Origin: CAVONV01 sp963697355
GTDB taxonomy: Bacteria; Acidobacteriota; Vicinamibacteria; Marinacidobacterales; DATDRI01
Direction of reading: 5' to 3'
DNA length: 64,000 bases
Assembly: GCA_963697355.1 (NCBI GenBank)
Contig: CAVONV010000022.1
Coordinates: forward strand, 434,001-498,000
Shown here: positions 9,224 to 18,160 of the stretch, piece by piece
Position numbering within the stretch: the stretch's first letter is position 1
Layout: the number at the start of each line of letters is the position of its first letter
Translations under genes and position numbers: made by a program
The notes under the pieces: model-generated
Told to the model about the DNA's origin: nothing
The model's database searches: none
Seen by the model: the letters and a program-made list of their open reading frames with translations, nothing else

Positions 9224-9892
9224 CTAATCCGGGCGGCGAGGCTCGAAACGAGCCGCTACAAGAACCACGACGACGGAGACTCCCGTGAGGACCAATGCAA
9301 GGACCATGGCCCGATCGTCTTCACCTGAAGCGACGGCTTCGTAAATCGCCAGCGGCATCGTCTGTGTCCGTCCGGGGATGTTACCGGCTACCATGACCGT
9401 CGCTCCAAACTCGCCAAGGGCGCGAGCGTAGGAAAGTACTCCACCGGCTACGAGGCCCCGCGCTGCGAGGGGCAGGGTGACCCTCAGAAAAGTCTCGAAA
9501 CGCCCTTTCCCGAGACAAAAAGAGGCTTCCTCGAGTTGATGGTCCACCGAGCCCAACGCTGCTGAGGCCGAACGTACCATAATGGGCAATGCGACTACCG
9601 CAGCGGCCATTGAAGCTGCCTGCCAGCTAAAGGGGACTGTCCAACCGGTTAGCCTTGTCAATGGCTCCCCAAACCAACCTTTACGGCCGAATAAGACGAT
9701 GAGGTAGTAGCCTGTCACCGTAGGTGGAAGAACCAGCGGCAAAGTTAGCAGGGCATCAAGAACCGTGCGCCCGGGAAATCGGAACCTCGAGAGGAGCAAA
9801 CCAAACAAGATGCCCGTCGGAATGACGAAGAGACTCGCCACGACCGACACTCGCAGAGAAAGTAACAAAGGGTGGAGTAGGGAAGAGTCCAT
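9224..9892 (-). CDS. modB: Molybdate ABC transporter permease
   Basis: A 222-residue inner-membrane permease with about five hydrophobic segments. The conserved EAA loop that contacts ModC is visible around residues 125-150 (EEASFCLGKGRFETFLRVTLP), followed by ARALGEFGATVMVAGN, typical of ModB. It lies between modA (3 bp gap) and modC (3 bp gap). Confidence 0.92.
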   Translation of the reverse strand: MDSSLLHPLLLSLRVSVVASLFVIPTGILFGLLLSRFRFPGRTVLDALLTLPLVLPPTVTGYYLIVLFGRKGWFGEPLTRLTGWTVPFSWQAASMAAAVVALPIMVRSASAALGSVDHQLEEASFCLGKGRFETFLRVTLPLAARGLVAGGVLSYARALGEFGATVMVAGNIPGRTQTMPLAIYEAVASGEDDRAMVLALVLTGVSVVVVLVAARFEPRRPD

Positions 9893-9895
9893 TCC

Positions 9896-10672
9896 CTAAG
9901 ACTCCGGAGGAGAGAAACCATGGGATCCCAAAACCTCGCCTCCAAGCTTGCTTGTCGCCAACTCGACGAACCGACGTGCGGCCTCGGCCATCTCACTCGA
10001 AGCCACCGCAGCGATTCCGTACCTAATAGGAGAGTGAGAACCTGGCGGAGCTTCTGCAAGGATTCTAATGTCGTCGGGCAAGATTGCGGCGTCCGTGCTG
10101 TAGACCAGCCCCGCCCCGACCTCACCTTGGGCCACATACTCCAACACTTGGCGCACATGTTCGGCGAACACGAACCGCGATGAGAGCTTCTTCCAGAGCC
10201 CTAGACTCTGGAGGCACTCTCGAGCATAGGTGCCTGCGGGCACGGTCTTGGGATTCCCGAGGGCGATACGGCTTGTCGAAACCAGTACCGACCAATCGGT
10301 ACTAAAAAGTGAAGAATCTTTGGGTACAATCAAGACGAGTCGATTGCCGGCAAGAGGTTTCCGGGAATCAGGTATAAGTAGATGTTGGCGCTGCAGTTCA
10401 TCGAGAAATCGGACCGAGGCGCTGGCATAGACGTCAACCGGCGCACCACGTTCAATTTGGGAACTTAGAAGTCCACTGGCGCCGAAATTCAACTGGACTC
10501 GGGTGTCGCTGTAACGTTCCTGGTATATTGTGACAAGGTCTTCCATGGGACCTTTTAGACTGATGGCGGCCGAAACCACCAACTCACCCGAGGCGGGAGC
10601 CGTCCCACCACAGGAAAAGCCACCGAGGCAGACGAGCAGCACAGACAAGACGGATAAGCTCCGAAACTTCAT
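9896..10672 (-). CDS. modA: Molybdate-binding lipoprotein
   Basis: A 258-residue periplasmic oxyanion-binding protein. The chosen start gives a signal sequence with a lipobox-like GGFSCGG near residue 20, suggesting lipid anchoring; the frame is open 31 codons further upstream, but that extension has no signal-like character. The ModA fold is recognised from AAISLKGPMEDL, NFGASGLLSSQIERGAPVDVYASA and QGEVGAGLVYSTDA. A TATAAT lies just upstream on the minus strand (10682-10687). The gene is divergent from the protease at 10699, with under 40 bp between starts. Confidence 0.9.
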   Translation of the reverse strand: MKFRSLSVLSVLLVCLGGFSCGGTAPASGELVVSAAISLKGPMEDLVTIYQERYSDTRVQLNFGASGLLSSQIERGAPVDVYASASVRFLDELQRQHLLIPDSRKPLAGNRLVLIVPKDSSLFSTDWSVLVSTSRIALGNPKTVPAGTYARECLQSLGLWKKLSSRFVFAEHVRQVLEYVAQGEVGAGLVYSTDAAILPDDIRILAEAPPGSHSPIRYGIAAVASSEMAEAARRFVELATSKLGGEVLGSHGFSPPES

Positions 10673-10681
10673 GGCAAGCGG

Positions 10682-10687
10682 ATTATA
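10682..10687 (-). promoter_or_regulatory. -10 element for modABC
   Basis: A perfect TATAAT on the minus strand ends about 10 bp before the modA start codon. No good -35 is seen at 16-18 bp (TCGCAT at best). The transcript would have a very short leader. No ModE-like site was recognised. Confidence 0.35.
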
Positions 10688-10698
10688 AGTGTGAAGCT

Positions 10699-12423
10699 GT
10701 GATGATGCGAAAAAGGGGAGTGAATCATGGATTCGCGCACGAAAGGCGCTGGCTGGAATTCGCATTGATGCTTCTGTTGGTGCCTTGCTCCGCGATGGCG
10801 GAGCGTGCGCGAGATCCCGCTTCGGCTACTGCATTCATCCGGGTCATAGGGAAGATTCGCATCGAGTATCAAGATGTTTGGAACAAATCCATCGAAGAGA
10901 GGGACATCGAGCTGGGAACCGGAAGTGGATTTGTCATCTCACCCTATGGACACGTTCTGACCAACTACCACGTCATCAGTGATGAAGAGATCCTCAAAAG
11001 CGTAGAGGGCGTGGACATCAAACTGCACATGGACGTGGAAAAAGTGCTGGTCGTTTTTCCTCCGAGTGGAAACGCCCCCTCTGCCGCCGTCGAGTATGTT
11101 GCGTCGATTGACGCGGTCGATCCCGATTTGGATTTGGCGGTGCTCTCTGTCACGGGCGCAGACTTACCCTACATACCTTTTGGAGATTCTGACGCCGTCG
11201 TAAGCGCTCAGCCCGTTCGTGTGTTTGGATTTCCGTTTGGCAAACGCGTCGAGGTCGGAAGGACGTCGTTACCGGACATCGTGCCTAAAGTCAGCGTCAG
11301 CAGCGGTGCCATATCGGCGAGGCGGGGCGTTGGCGAGAGCGAACACGATTTGCTTCAGACGAGCGCCACGGTCAATCCCGGGAATAGTGGCGGCCCTATG
11401 GTGGACCTGGAGGGTTTTGCTCGAGGGGTGATCCGTTTGAAACTGGCGGAAGCTGACGGTATCGGATTCGCCATTCCCATCAACGAAGTGAAGGATTTCC
11501 TGGAGTCCAGCGGGCTGGACCAGCTTCTGCCGGTCGGTCGTCTGAGACTGGGTCCAGACCAGATGCTGACGGAGAAAGGAATATCGATTCGATTGCCTGA
11601 AAGTCAAGAAGATGGATCTCCCTCGAGGTTGCATGTCGACACGGGGCGCGAATCGGAGGAAGTGGCGCTCGTCATCGACAGGGTTGTCACTCCGTGGAGT
11701 TTGGCGCAGATGGAGACGGTTCTGATCTCCACTCAGACCTTCGAACGCTTCACGTCATCGGGTGGAGAGAACGAAACCGTGAAGTCCGAGGACGGGCTGG
11801 CGCTTCTCGGTAGAACAGTCGGCGCCATCAAGGAAAATGGGGCTCCATACACCATGGAATACGCCATTTTGGATTTGGGTTACGAGAAGCTCGTGGCGCG
11901 TTTCCTGGGGCCGGACGAGGTGGTGGCCTTTAATGCATCGGTTCTGCGCGGCTCGCTCATGAGTCTTTCAGCCGAGCCAATGATGACGGCGAGAGTTGAG
12001 CGAGGCTTGGAGGTGGAATGGACGAAGGTGCCGCTGCCGGCTCCCCGAGCTCCGAACCTGGTGATGCCGGCCGGCTGGATTCTGGAAGAGGGCGTTCGCG
12101 TTTCCTGTCCCAGACTGCCTTTTCCCGATTCTACGCTACTCGCTTCGCCGGTGGGAGACTACACCGTGAGTCTTGTTGCTACTTGGTGGGCGGAGGGGAT
12201 CCATCCGGATGAAGCCACCGCATCTTGTTCCGATCAGCAAGGCTCCCTGGGACCGAGCTCTTATTCGTCGGTGGGGGAATACCTGGGAATCTCTTATCAA
12301 ATTGAAGGTGTTTACCTGGAGGATGATGGAGGCCTCCTCCAACTCGAGCTCATCACACCCTTGGATAAGTACGACTTCGTCTATGAAACCTTCCGTGACT
12401 GGACGACCCAAAACCGGCAATAG
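10699..12423 (+). CDS. Secreted trypsin-like serine protease (DegP/HtrA-type catalytic domain)
   Basis: A protein of about 572-574 residues with an N-terminal signal peptide (ending CSAMA) and a chymotrypsin-fold protease domain. The triad is visible: His in VLTNYHVI, Asp in DPDLDLAVL and Ser in NPGNSGGP. The fold continues through ADGIGFAIPINEVKDFL. No PDZ domain is recognised; the C-terminal 300 residues form an unassigned domain. Three alternative starts sit in tandem (GTG 10699, ATG 10702, ATG 10705). The gene starts within 30 bp of divergent modA, so the promoters overlap. A role in envelope protein turnover is likely from the family. Confidence 0.87.
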   Translation: MMMRKRGVNHGFAHERRWLEFALMLLLVPCSAMAERARDPASATAFIRVIGKIRIEYQDVWNKSIEERDIELGTGSGFVISPYGHVLTNYHVISDEEILKSVEGVDIKLHMDVEKVLVVFPPSGNAPSAAVEYVASIDAVDPDLDLAVLSVTGADLPYIPFGDSDAVVSAQPVRVFGFPFGKRVEVGRTSLPDIVPKVSVSSGAISARRGVGESEHDLLQTSATVNPGNSGGPMVDLEGFARGVIRLKLAEADGIGFAIPINEVKDFLESSGLDQLLPVGRLRLGPDQMLTEKGISIRLPESQEDGSPSRLHVDTGRESEEVALVIDRVVTPWSLAQMETVLISTQTFERFTSSGGENETVKSEDGLALLGRTVGAIKENGAPYTMEYAILDLGYEKLVARFLGPDEVVAFNASVLRGSLMSLSAEPMMTARVERGLEVEWTKVPLPAPRAPNLVMPAGWILEEGVRVSCPRLPFPDSTLLASPVGDYTVSLVATWWAEGIHPDEATASCSDQQGSLGPSSYSSVGEYLGISYQIEGVYLEDDGGLLQLELITPLDKYDFVYETFRDWTTQNRQ

Positions 12424-12712
12424 CCCCCACAAAGGGGACAGTCTTCGATGAATCAGGGATTCACCCCAAAATCGTGTGGATGCCGAATCTTCATATCAGC
12501 CATCGGTTTACAGAAGCGGAAAACCTGATTTCTCCGTACCCGTTTCCGAGACCGAGCCCGATGGGTTCCCATTGAAAATCGTTTGCAATCGCATGTGCCA
12601 CAAACCCGCGTAGACGCTTCGGGCACGGGCACGGGCTGGGGACAATCGATCCATCCGGAGATTCATCCGAAACCATGAAGATAATAAATCTTCATATTAG
12701 GTCCCACTTTTC
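12424..12712. other. Non-coding gap between convergent genes
   Basis: I see no gene, RNA or clear terminator here. The stretch contains short GC-rich direct repeats (GGGCACGGGCACGGGC near 12618) but nothing I can assign. Confidence 0.4.
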
Positions 12713-13818
12713 CTAGTTCAAGGTAACGACATCCCATAGATCTCTATAGAGACCACGGTCGGCGTTGTCGAGGAATTGGCGAATATTTTGCACTAGGGAG
12801 ACGGTGATGTGATTTCCAATCATTTTCGGATGGGGTCGGTGCAGGTTTGCATATGCGCGAATAAGGACACTTCTATCGTCGATAGGAAGATGTCGGACGT
12901 TGTCGACGAAGCGAAGCCATTTCCTCTGCCGGAACAAATAGAACTCGACATTCGAGACATAGAGAGCCGCTACGGTTTCTCCTCTTGCGGTGAGCAGAGA
13001 GCCCAGGCTGCGGAATGTATGCTCGCCGGCAAAATCTCCAATCGCCGGAACAATGAGATTTCTTCGGTGCATGTCGCGTACGAAATCATAGCTTTCCTCC
13101 GAGGCTAGCCAATTGCGGTAGTTGCGGTCCAGGTCGGTCTCCAGAAGGAAGTCCCTCAGGGACGGAAAAAAAAGGAGCGCCAACTGTCGTACTTGATGTC
13201 GAGACCGTATCGATAGAACTCCCCGTAGATGCGCTCGACATCTGAGAGGTCGGTGACAGTCAAGTTGAGATCGTCCCAAGAGCTCAAGACATCCAGCACA
13301 TGGTCGAGCTGTTCGTTGAAGAACCTCGGGTTGGGTACGGACATCTCCAGGCAATCCACGATTGCGGCGATGTCGGCCGTATGGGGGAGAGGTGGCCCCG
13401 GAATCGGCCGTCCCGTCAGAAGCGAAAGATATTCTTGGCGAGACTCAGCCTTTTCCATCAGTATTTTGAATAGGAGGTGTTCGAGCATATTGTCCCGCCG
13501 GATGTCGATAACGAAGGCGATCCGGGGACGGATGGTCGAGATATAGGTGAAGTTCTGATTGGGACCGACACCGACATAGACGCCGTCTCGAACACTGAGC
13601 TCCGACAACTCATCGATGATGTGAAGGTAGGAGGTTTCGTTGGAAACATAGTTATTGCTCCAAAAATACCCTCCCTCCTCTGAGAGTTGTTGGATCAAGT
13701 CAGCGAACTCCGCGCGATCCAGGCTGTAGGGTGGTGGGGGGGAGGTACCATGACAACTTGGCGAAGTTGATAAGACGGCGAGGAGGGGTAGGGCGAAGAG
13801 CGCGTTCCGCAGAAACAT
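12713..13818 (-). pseudogene. Conserved exported protein of unknown function, frameshifted at an A8/T8 run
   Basis: Two overlapping minus-strand frames make one protein of about 370 residues. The first (from 13818) has a lipoprotein-like signal (STSPSCHG) and runs through SEEGGYFWSNNYVSNE, GVGPNQNFTYISTIRPRIAFVIDIRRDN to YGLDIKYDSW. The frame then breaks in a run of eight A (plus strand 13166-13173). The second frame continues with PSLRDFLLETD, NWLASEESYDFVRDMHRRNLIVPAIGDFAGEHTFRSLG and YVSNVEFYLF. The GxGxxxNFxYI...DIRR part resembles a SAM-binding region, which is inference only. I recall this as a conserved family in soil bacteria without a firm function. The homopolymer makes a read error quite possible. 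Confidence 0.75.
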
Positions 13819-13853
13819 ATCTACAGTCTCTGGTTGAAGCGACGGACCTCAGT

Positions 13854-14819
13854 TCAAAATCCGGTGGACACGAATCCGAGGGAGTCATCGATGTGGGCCA
13901 CCACCAATGCCCAACCGTGGGGTTCACCCGGATGCTCGACGAAAATATGCGTAAGGCCTTTTTCGGTGAGTGTGTTGTCCAGTTTCTTGAGACCCAGGTC
14001 CAGGTGTACGAGGCCGTTATAGCGATCGGCCGTGCCATAGTCGAAGTATAGAGGAAGGTTTTGGGGTGCGTTCTTGGCCAGTTCGAGCGGGTTGTTAGCG
14101 TCGTAGTACGCCTGGTCGAAAGGGTTGCCATAAACGGAGGAAAAGATTTCACTGAAGAAGAGAAATCGCCGTGACAATTTCACCTCTTCCGGAACATCAA
14201 AGGGATTACGGATGGGAAAAACAATCGGCGAATGGGCTGCCGCTGCTGCATAGCGGTCGGGGTACCGAAGAGCAATCTTCAGCGCACCGTATCCGCCCAT
14301 CGACGTTCCGACGAGGGCTCGCGAATCTCGGCCCTTTTCTGCGCGATAGTTGCTCTCGATGAACACCGGAAGCTCGTTGACCACGAAATCTTCGTAGTTG
14401 AGACTGCCATCCTTGTAGTTGGTGTAGAAGCTGCGCCCGCCATTGGGATGGACGATCAACATCTCCGGTATTTTCTCCGCCAACATGAGCTGTTCGATTT
14501 GCTCGGGCAGATTGCCGTAACGGCTCACGGTCCAGCTCGTGTGATCGTTGAACATCCCGTGGAGGAAGTAGACGACGGGATAGTCCTTTTGTCCTTTTTG
14601 ATATGAAGGCGGAAAAAACACACTGAACTGCCCGGGACCTTTCAAAGCCTGGCTTTCTATTTCCAGAAATTCGACTCTCGAACCACCATGGAGGTCGATG
14701 GGCGAGGTGTCTTGGCGACGCCTATCATCGCGATCCCGCTGGCCGAGAACCAATGCCGCGGTCAATGGAATGACAAGTAGAAATCCCAGTACAAAGAGCG
14801 AGGGTCTTTTCGAGCGCAT
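13854..14819 (-). CDS. Secreted esterase (S-formylglutathione hydrolase/antigen 85 type)
   Basis: A 321-residue alpha/beta hydrolase of the putative-esterase family with an N-terminal membrane/signal segment (residues 5-25). The catalytic Ser lies in GTSMGGYGA, the acid is probably Asp in DYGTADRY, and the His is in EPHGWA. Family members cleave acyl esters, including glutathione thioesters and plant-wall feruloyl esters; the substrate here is unknown. The start at 14819 is chosen for its GGAG and signal peptide; the frame is open 33 codons further upstream. It ends 35 bp before the disrupted gene at 12713-13818. Confidence 0.85.
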   Translation of the reverse strand: MRSKRPSLFVLGFLLVIPLTAALVLGQRDRDDRRRQDTSPIDLHGGSRVEFLEIESQALKGPGQFSVFFPPSYQKGQKDYPVVYFLHGMFNDHTSWTVSRYGNLPEQIEQLMLAEKIPEMLIVHPNGGRSFYTNYKDGSLNYEDFVVNELPVFIESNYRAEKGRDSRALVGTSMGGYGALKIALRYPDRYAAAAAHSPIVFPIRNPFDVPEEVKLSRRFLFFSEIFSSVYGNPFDQAYYDANNPLELAKNAPQNLPLYFDYGTADRYNGLVHLDLGLKKLDNTLTEKGLTHIFVEHPGEPHGWALVVAHIDDSLGFVSTGF

Positions 14820-15076
14820 ATTCACTCCGTCAAGCTGATTGTAATTGCGACGACGCCCCGGACAATGGGAATTCTGCCGCCGCGTTTCGAGCCAAGGTTG
14901 TATTAGAGCATAGCACAATGAAGCATCTCACTGGGAAGATGTGTCTTTGGGACGCTGAATCGAGGAGCTTGACCTCTCTAAGGTGCTGCAATATAAAGCT
15001 CGAGAGTTGATAACGTCTACGTTTGACATGATGTTTTCTTATGGTAAGGAAGCGGAACAATAAAAAGGAATCGGTC

Positions 15077-15498
15077 ATGATAGTAAAAGGTCTCATCAAT
15101 CGGTCGTTGCGCGTATCCGTTCTCGCCTCAGCCATACTCGTTGGTTTTACCCTAGTTACGACCAACGCGGGGGAGAAGCGACCCGTCATCGTCGAGGACA
15201 TCCCGTCCATGAAGACCGTATCCGATCCCCAGATGTCTCCGGATGGTACCCGAATCGCCAAGGTTAAGACGCCTCCACTTGTTCAAGTGGGGGAGAGCGA
15301 GCGCCGAGTACCCAAGACTCAGTCATTGAGTATTACACGGCTCTCAAGGACCTCGGAGCCCCTACCGAGTTGGTGATCTATCCGAGGCAACCGCACGGAG
15401 TGCGGGAGCCCAAGCTCGTCGTAGACTTGCTCCAACGAAACATGGACTGGTTCAAGAAGTGGGTGCTTGAAGGCGGGCAGCAACCCACGAACCCCTGA
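15077..15498 (+). pseudogene. Prolyl oligopeptidase (S9) remnant with large internal deletion
   Basis: The first 55-60 codons encode a signal peptide and the start of an S9-type beta-propeller (RPVIVEDIPSMKTVSDPQMSPDGTRIAKVK). They run directly into the extreme C-terminus of the same family (TPPLVQVGESERRVPKTQ). After a one-base frameshift near 15326 the end follows: VIEYYTALKDLGAPTELVIYPRQPHGV, with the catalytic-His region, to a stop at 15496. A full S9 peptidase has about 650 residues, so some 500-550 residues, including the catalytic Ser, are missing. The N-terminal part has a good AAGGA before ATG 15077. The fusion point is at the Lys-Val-Lys codons near 15265. Confidence 0.8.
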
Positions 15499-15541
15499 GA
15501 GGAATGCATTCAAAGATTCAAAAAGCTTGTGGCGAGAGCGG

Positions 15542-16228
15542 ATGAACATGACCAAAGAAGAGCGATTCAAAGTGACGGTTCACTCTGGTGAGGGGAAGGA
15601 GCTTGGTGAAGTCTCCGCGTCTGTTGCGTGCCCTCGGCAATATGAGCGTGCTGTGATTCTAGCTCACGGGGCAGGAAAGAACATGGATAGTCCTCTGCTC
15701 ATTGGTATGCAGAATCATTTAGCCGATAATTCGATTGCCGCGGTGCGGTTCAACTTCCTCTACACTGAAAAAGGAAAACGAGCCCCGGACCGGAGGCCTC
15801 AACTCGAAGCTTGTTGGCGGGCGGTCGCAGATTGGACCCGGGACAAGCTCGCGCCGGAGCAACTCTTCCTTGGCGGCAAGTCGATGGGAGGCCGGATGGC
15901 TTCTTATTTGGTGGCCGACGGCTATCCTTGTGAAGGGATTTTTTTCTTAGGATATCCCCTGCACCCTCCGGGGAAGACCAATCAATTGAGAAAGGACCAT
16001 CTTCCCTCCATCAAGGTGCCCATGCTATTTGTTGCGGGAACGAGAGACTCTCTATCGAATCTTGAGCTACTTCAACCCATCATCCAAGAGCTGGGTCCCA
16101 AGGCCGCACTGCATTTGATCGAAGGTGGGGACCACTCGTTCAAGGTGCCCAAGCGCAGCGGAAGAACTTCCGACGAGATTCAGGACGAAATCGCCCAAGT
16201 GGTCACCCGCTGGCTCGTGACTATCTAA
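15542..16228 (+). CDS. Alpha/beta hydrolase (KANL3/Tex30- or dienelactone hydrolase-like)
   Basis: A 228-residue cytoplasmic hydrolase. The oxyanion/strand segment AVILAHGAGKNMDSP, the nucleophile GGKSMGGRMAS, the acid region FVAGTRDSLS and the His in GGDHSFKVPKRSG are all present. This motif set matches the small hydrolase family related to eukaryotic TEX30; substrates are unknown. Start 15542 (ATG) or 15548 (ATG) is likely, after GAGAGCGG; the frame is open upstream into the S9 remnant. Confidence 0.83.
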   Translation: MNMTKEERFKVTVHSGEGKELGEVSASVACPRQYERAVILAHGAGKNMDSPLLIGMQNHLADNSIAAVRFNFLYTEKGKRAPDRRPQLEACWRAVADWTRDKLAPEQLFLGGKSMGGRMASYLVADGYPCEGIFFLGYPLHPPGKTNQLRKDHLPSIKVPMLFVAGTRDSLSNLELLQPIIQELGPKAALHLIEGGDHSFKVPKRSGRTSDEIQDEIAQVVTRWLVTI

Positions 16229-16296
16229 TGAGCACGACCTCCATCGAAGCTTTGAATCGAAGCTACCATCCCATCTGGTTTGAATGAGGAGTTTTT

Positions 16297-17259
16297 GTGG
16301 TGCAACGACGAAGAGACAAGGTGCTCGGTTGGCTGCTCGAAGGTGACCCCTCTATTCGATGGCAAGTACTTCGGGATATCGTGGGCGCCGCGGAGAGCAC
16401 GTTCGAGCGCGAACGTCGAAAAGTCGGACGTTACGGGTGGGGAGCACGTCTCCTCGCAAAGCAGGGCTCAATGGGCACTTGGGCCGGAGGCTTGTCGGAC
16501 GATGGCGGGCTTTATCATCCGAAGTGGATATCTACGACTTATACGATGATGCTCCTGCGCGACCTCGGTTTGCCGCCGAAGAACCGTAAAACGAGGAGGG
16601 CCTGTCAACTGTTGCTGGACAAAGGCTTGCAGCGCGACGGTGGCATCAACTACGGATGGGGCGGACGAAGCGAGACCTGTATTTCAGGAATGGTACTTTC
16701 CATCCTCTCCTACTTTGAGGTCGAAGATGACCGACTCGACGTCATTGCCGAGCATCTGCTCGAGAGACAAATGTCCGACGGTGGGTGGAACTGTCAACGT
16801 CCTTACGGTGCAACCCATGCATCCGTCCATACCACTATCAGCGTGCTCGAAGGACTTGCGATGTACGAGCGGAGCCGCAAGCGCAAGATCCGCAAAATGT
16901 GCGATGCGCAACGGCGTGGTCGGGAGTTCCTTTTGGACCATCGATTGTTTCGTTCGCATCGAACGGGAGCTGTCATCAAGCCCATTTTCTTGAGGTTTTC
17001 TTTCCCAACCAGGTGGCACTATGACGTTTTGCGAGGGCTCGACTATTTCCAGGCCGTCAACGCCAAGCGTGACAAACGCCTCACAGAGGCGATTGATATC
17101 GTTCGCAGACACAGGCACAAGGACGGACGATGGCGTCTCGAGAACACGTTCAAAGGCAAGACCTATTTCGAAATGGAACGCCAGGGTGCGCCGAGCCGAT
17201 GGAACACCCTTCGATCGCTGCGAGTGCTGAAATGGTGGAACGCTCGCCGGGGGGGGTGA
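16297..17259 (+). CDS. Prenyltransferase/squalene-cyclase-like repeat protein
   Basis: A 320-residue protein with alpha/alpha-toroid repeats of the squalene-hopene cyclase/prenyltransferase type, seen as DGGINYGWGG, MSDGGWNCQRPYGATHASVHTT and HKDGRWRLENTF. It starts at GTG 16297 after GAGGAG. It is about half the length of a true squalene cyclase and shows no DxDD motif, so cyclase activity is unlikely. Stand-alone proteins of this kind are common in soil bacteria and usually annotated only by fold. The C-terminal WNTLRSLRVLKWW is typical of them. Confidence 0.75.
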   Translation: MVQRRRDKVLGWLLEGDPSIRWQVLRDIVGAAESTFERERRKVGRYGWGARLLAKQGSMGTWAGGLSDDGGLYHPKWISTTYTMMLLRDLGLPPKNRKTRRACQLLLDKGLQRDGGINYGWGGRSETCISGMVLSILSYFEVEDDRLDVIAEHLLERQMSDGGWNCQRPYGATHASVHTTISVLEGLAMYERSRKRKIRKMCDAQRRGREFLLDHRLFRSHRTGAVIKPIFLRFSFPTRWHYDVLRGLDYFQAVNAKRDKRLTEAIDIVRRHRHKDGRWRLENTFKGKTYFEMERQGAPSRWNTLRSLRVLKWWNARRGG

Positions 17260-17305
17260 CGTCGGCAGGCTAATATGAGTTTGACGATTACGAACGGCCA
17301 AGTTA

Positions 17306-17449
17306 GAAGGTGCCACCATCATTGCCGATCCCGAGGATCAGTTCTACGGAGACCGTCGGTATGGGGCCGAGGATCCGGAGCGACATCAGTGGTACTTTGC
17401 CCAGCACGTCCGCGATGTTGCGCCAGAAGACATGGAACCGCACACATAG
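17306..17449 (+). pseudogene. C-terminal remnant of a glyoxalase/PhnB-like (VOC) protein
   Basis: The frame from 17306 reads EGATIIADPEDQFYGDRRYG, then AEDPERHQWYFAQHVRDVAPEDM, and stops at 17447. This is the C-terminal third of PhnB/VOC-superfamily proteins (compare DQFWGDRYG...DPFGHRWSLATHIEDV). The N-terminal two thirds and any start codon are absent. It lies between two intact genes. Confidence 0.7.
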
Positions 17450-17464
17450 CAGGGGGGCACCAAA

Positions 17465-17950
17465 GTGATTTGTTCATGCGGAGGTAGGTCGAAAAAGGAA
17501 TGTCAAGAAGCCTTTGATTCCTTATTGGCCAAGGACTTCTCGGACTTCCGTTACGGAAGAGCGCACCGGCTAGTCGTCGATACCTACTCCTTGCAACATC
17601 CTGAAAAGTACATGATCTCCCCTAAGTCGTTCGCCGCCCATCTGACGGGAATGTGTTGTGCCATGGAGCACGAGAATGACCAGGATCTTCCCAGACTATT
17701 GCAGAAGTGGCTGAACGGGAAAAAGCAACTGGATAAACCTGAATTGCTTGGAGAAATGGGGGACCTGACGATATCGCATATCATCGGTGCCGCGGACGGA
17801 TCTGAACACATCAAATTGGTCCAGGAGTGGGCTCGTGATGTGTGGAGTGCCTACTCCATTTATCACGATCTTGCGAGAAATTGGATCAGGATCGCACAAC
17901 GCGAAGCCAGTTCAGAACTCAAGCACTCAAGGACTCGAGAATCCACGTAA
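17465..17950 (+). CDS. DUF5946-like protein
   Basis: A 161-residue protein with an N-terminal Cys pair (ICSCGG) and the segments CQEAFDSLLAKDFSDFRYGRAHRLVVDTYSLQHPE and MCCAMEHEND, the pattern I associate with the uncharacterised DUF5946 family. The start is GTG 17465. It has no signal peptide. Function is unknown; paired Cys/His residues suggest a metal site. Confidence 0.7.
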   Translation: MICSCGGRSKKECQEAFDSLLAKDFSDFRYGRAHRLVVDTYSLQHPEKYMISPKSFAAHLTGMCCAMEHENDQDLPRLLQKWLNGKKQLDKPELLGEMGDLTISHIIGAADGSEHIKLVQEWARDVWSAYSIYHDLARNWIRIAQREASSELKHSRTREST

Positions 17951-17953
17951 TTT

Positions 17954-18100
17954 GTGTGCGAGGAAGAAGGAATCCGAATTCTAGGATTGGGCCCCGACGA
18001 CCCTGACTGGGAAAGGATCGACTGGGATTGGTGCTGTCCTCGAGATCTAGACGCTTGGAAGCGATTGGAAGAAAAGAGGTTACAGGCCATCGGGAGATAG
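17954..18100 (+). other. Short open frame of unclear status
   Basis: A GTG-started frame of 48 residues, rich in Asp, Trp and Arg (including DDPDWERIDWDWCCPRDL), fills the gap between the DUF5946 gene and the deaminase-like gene. It has no recognisable ribosome site or family. It could be a gene fragment. Confidence 0.25.
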
Positions 18101-18160
18101 TAGCGTTCGGGAGATCTGGGGTGGCCCACGATCGTCCGGGTGTGCTCACGAGGTCTTGTC

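Noticed and set aside
12600..12650. GGGCACGGGCACGGGC repeats as a regulatory element
   Set aside because: Too short and compositionally biased; no link to a neighbouring start.
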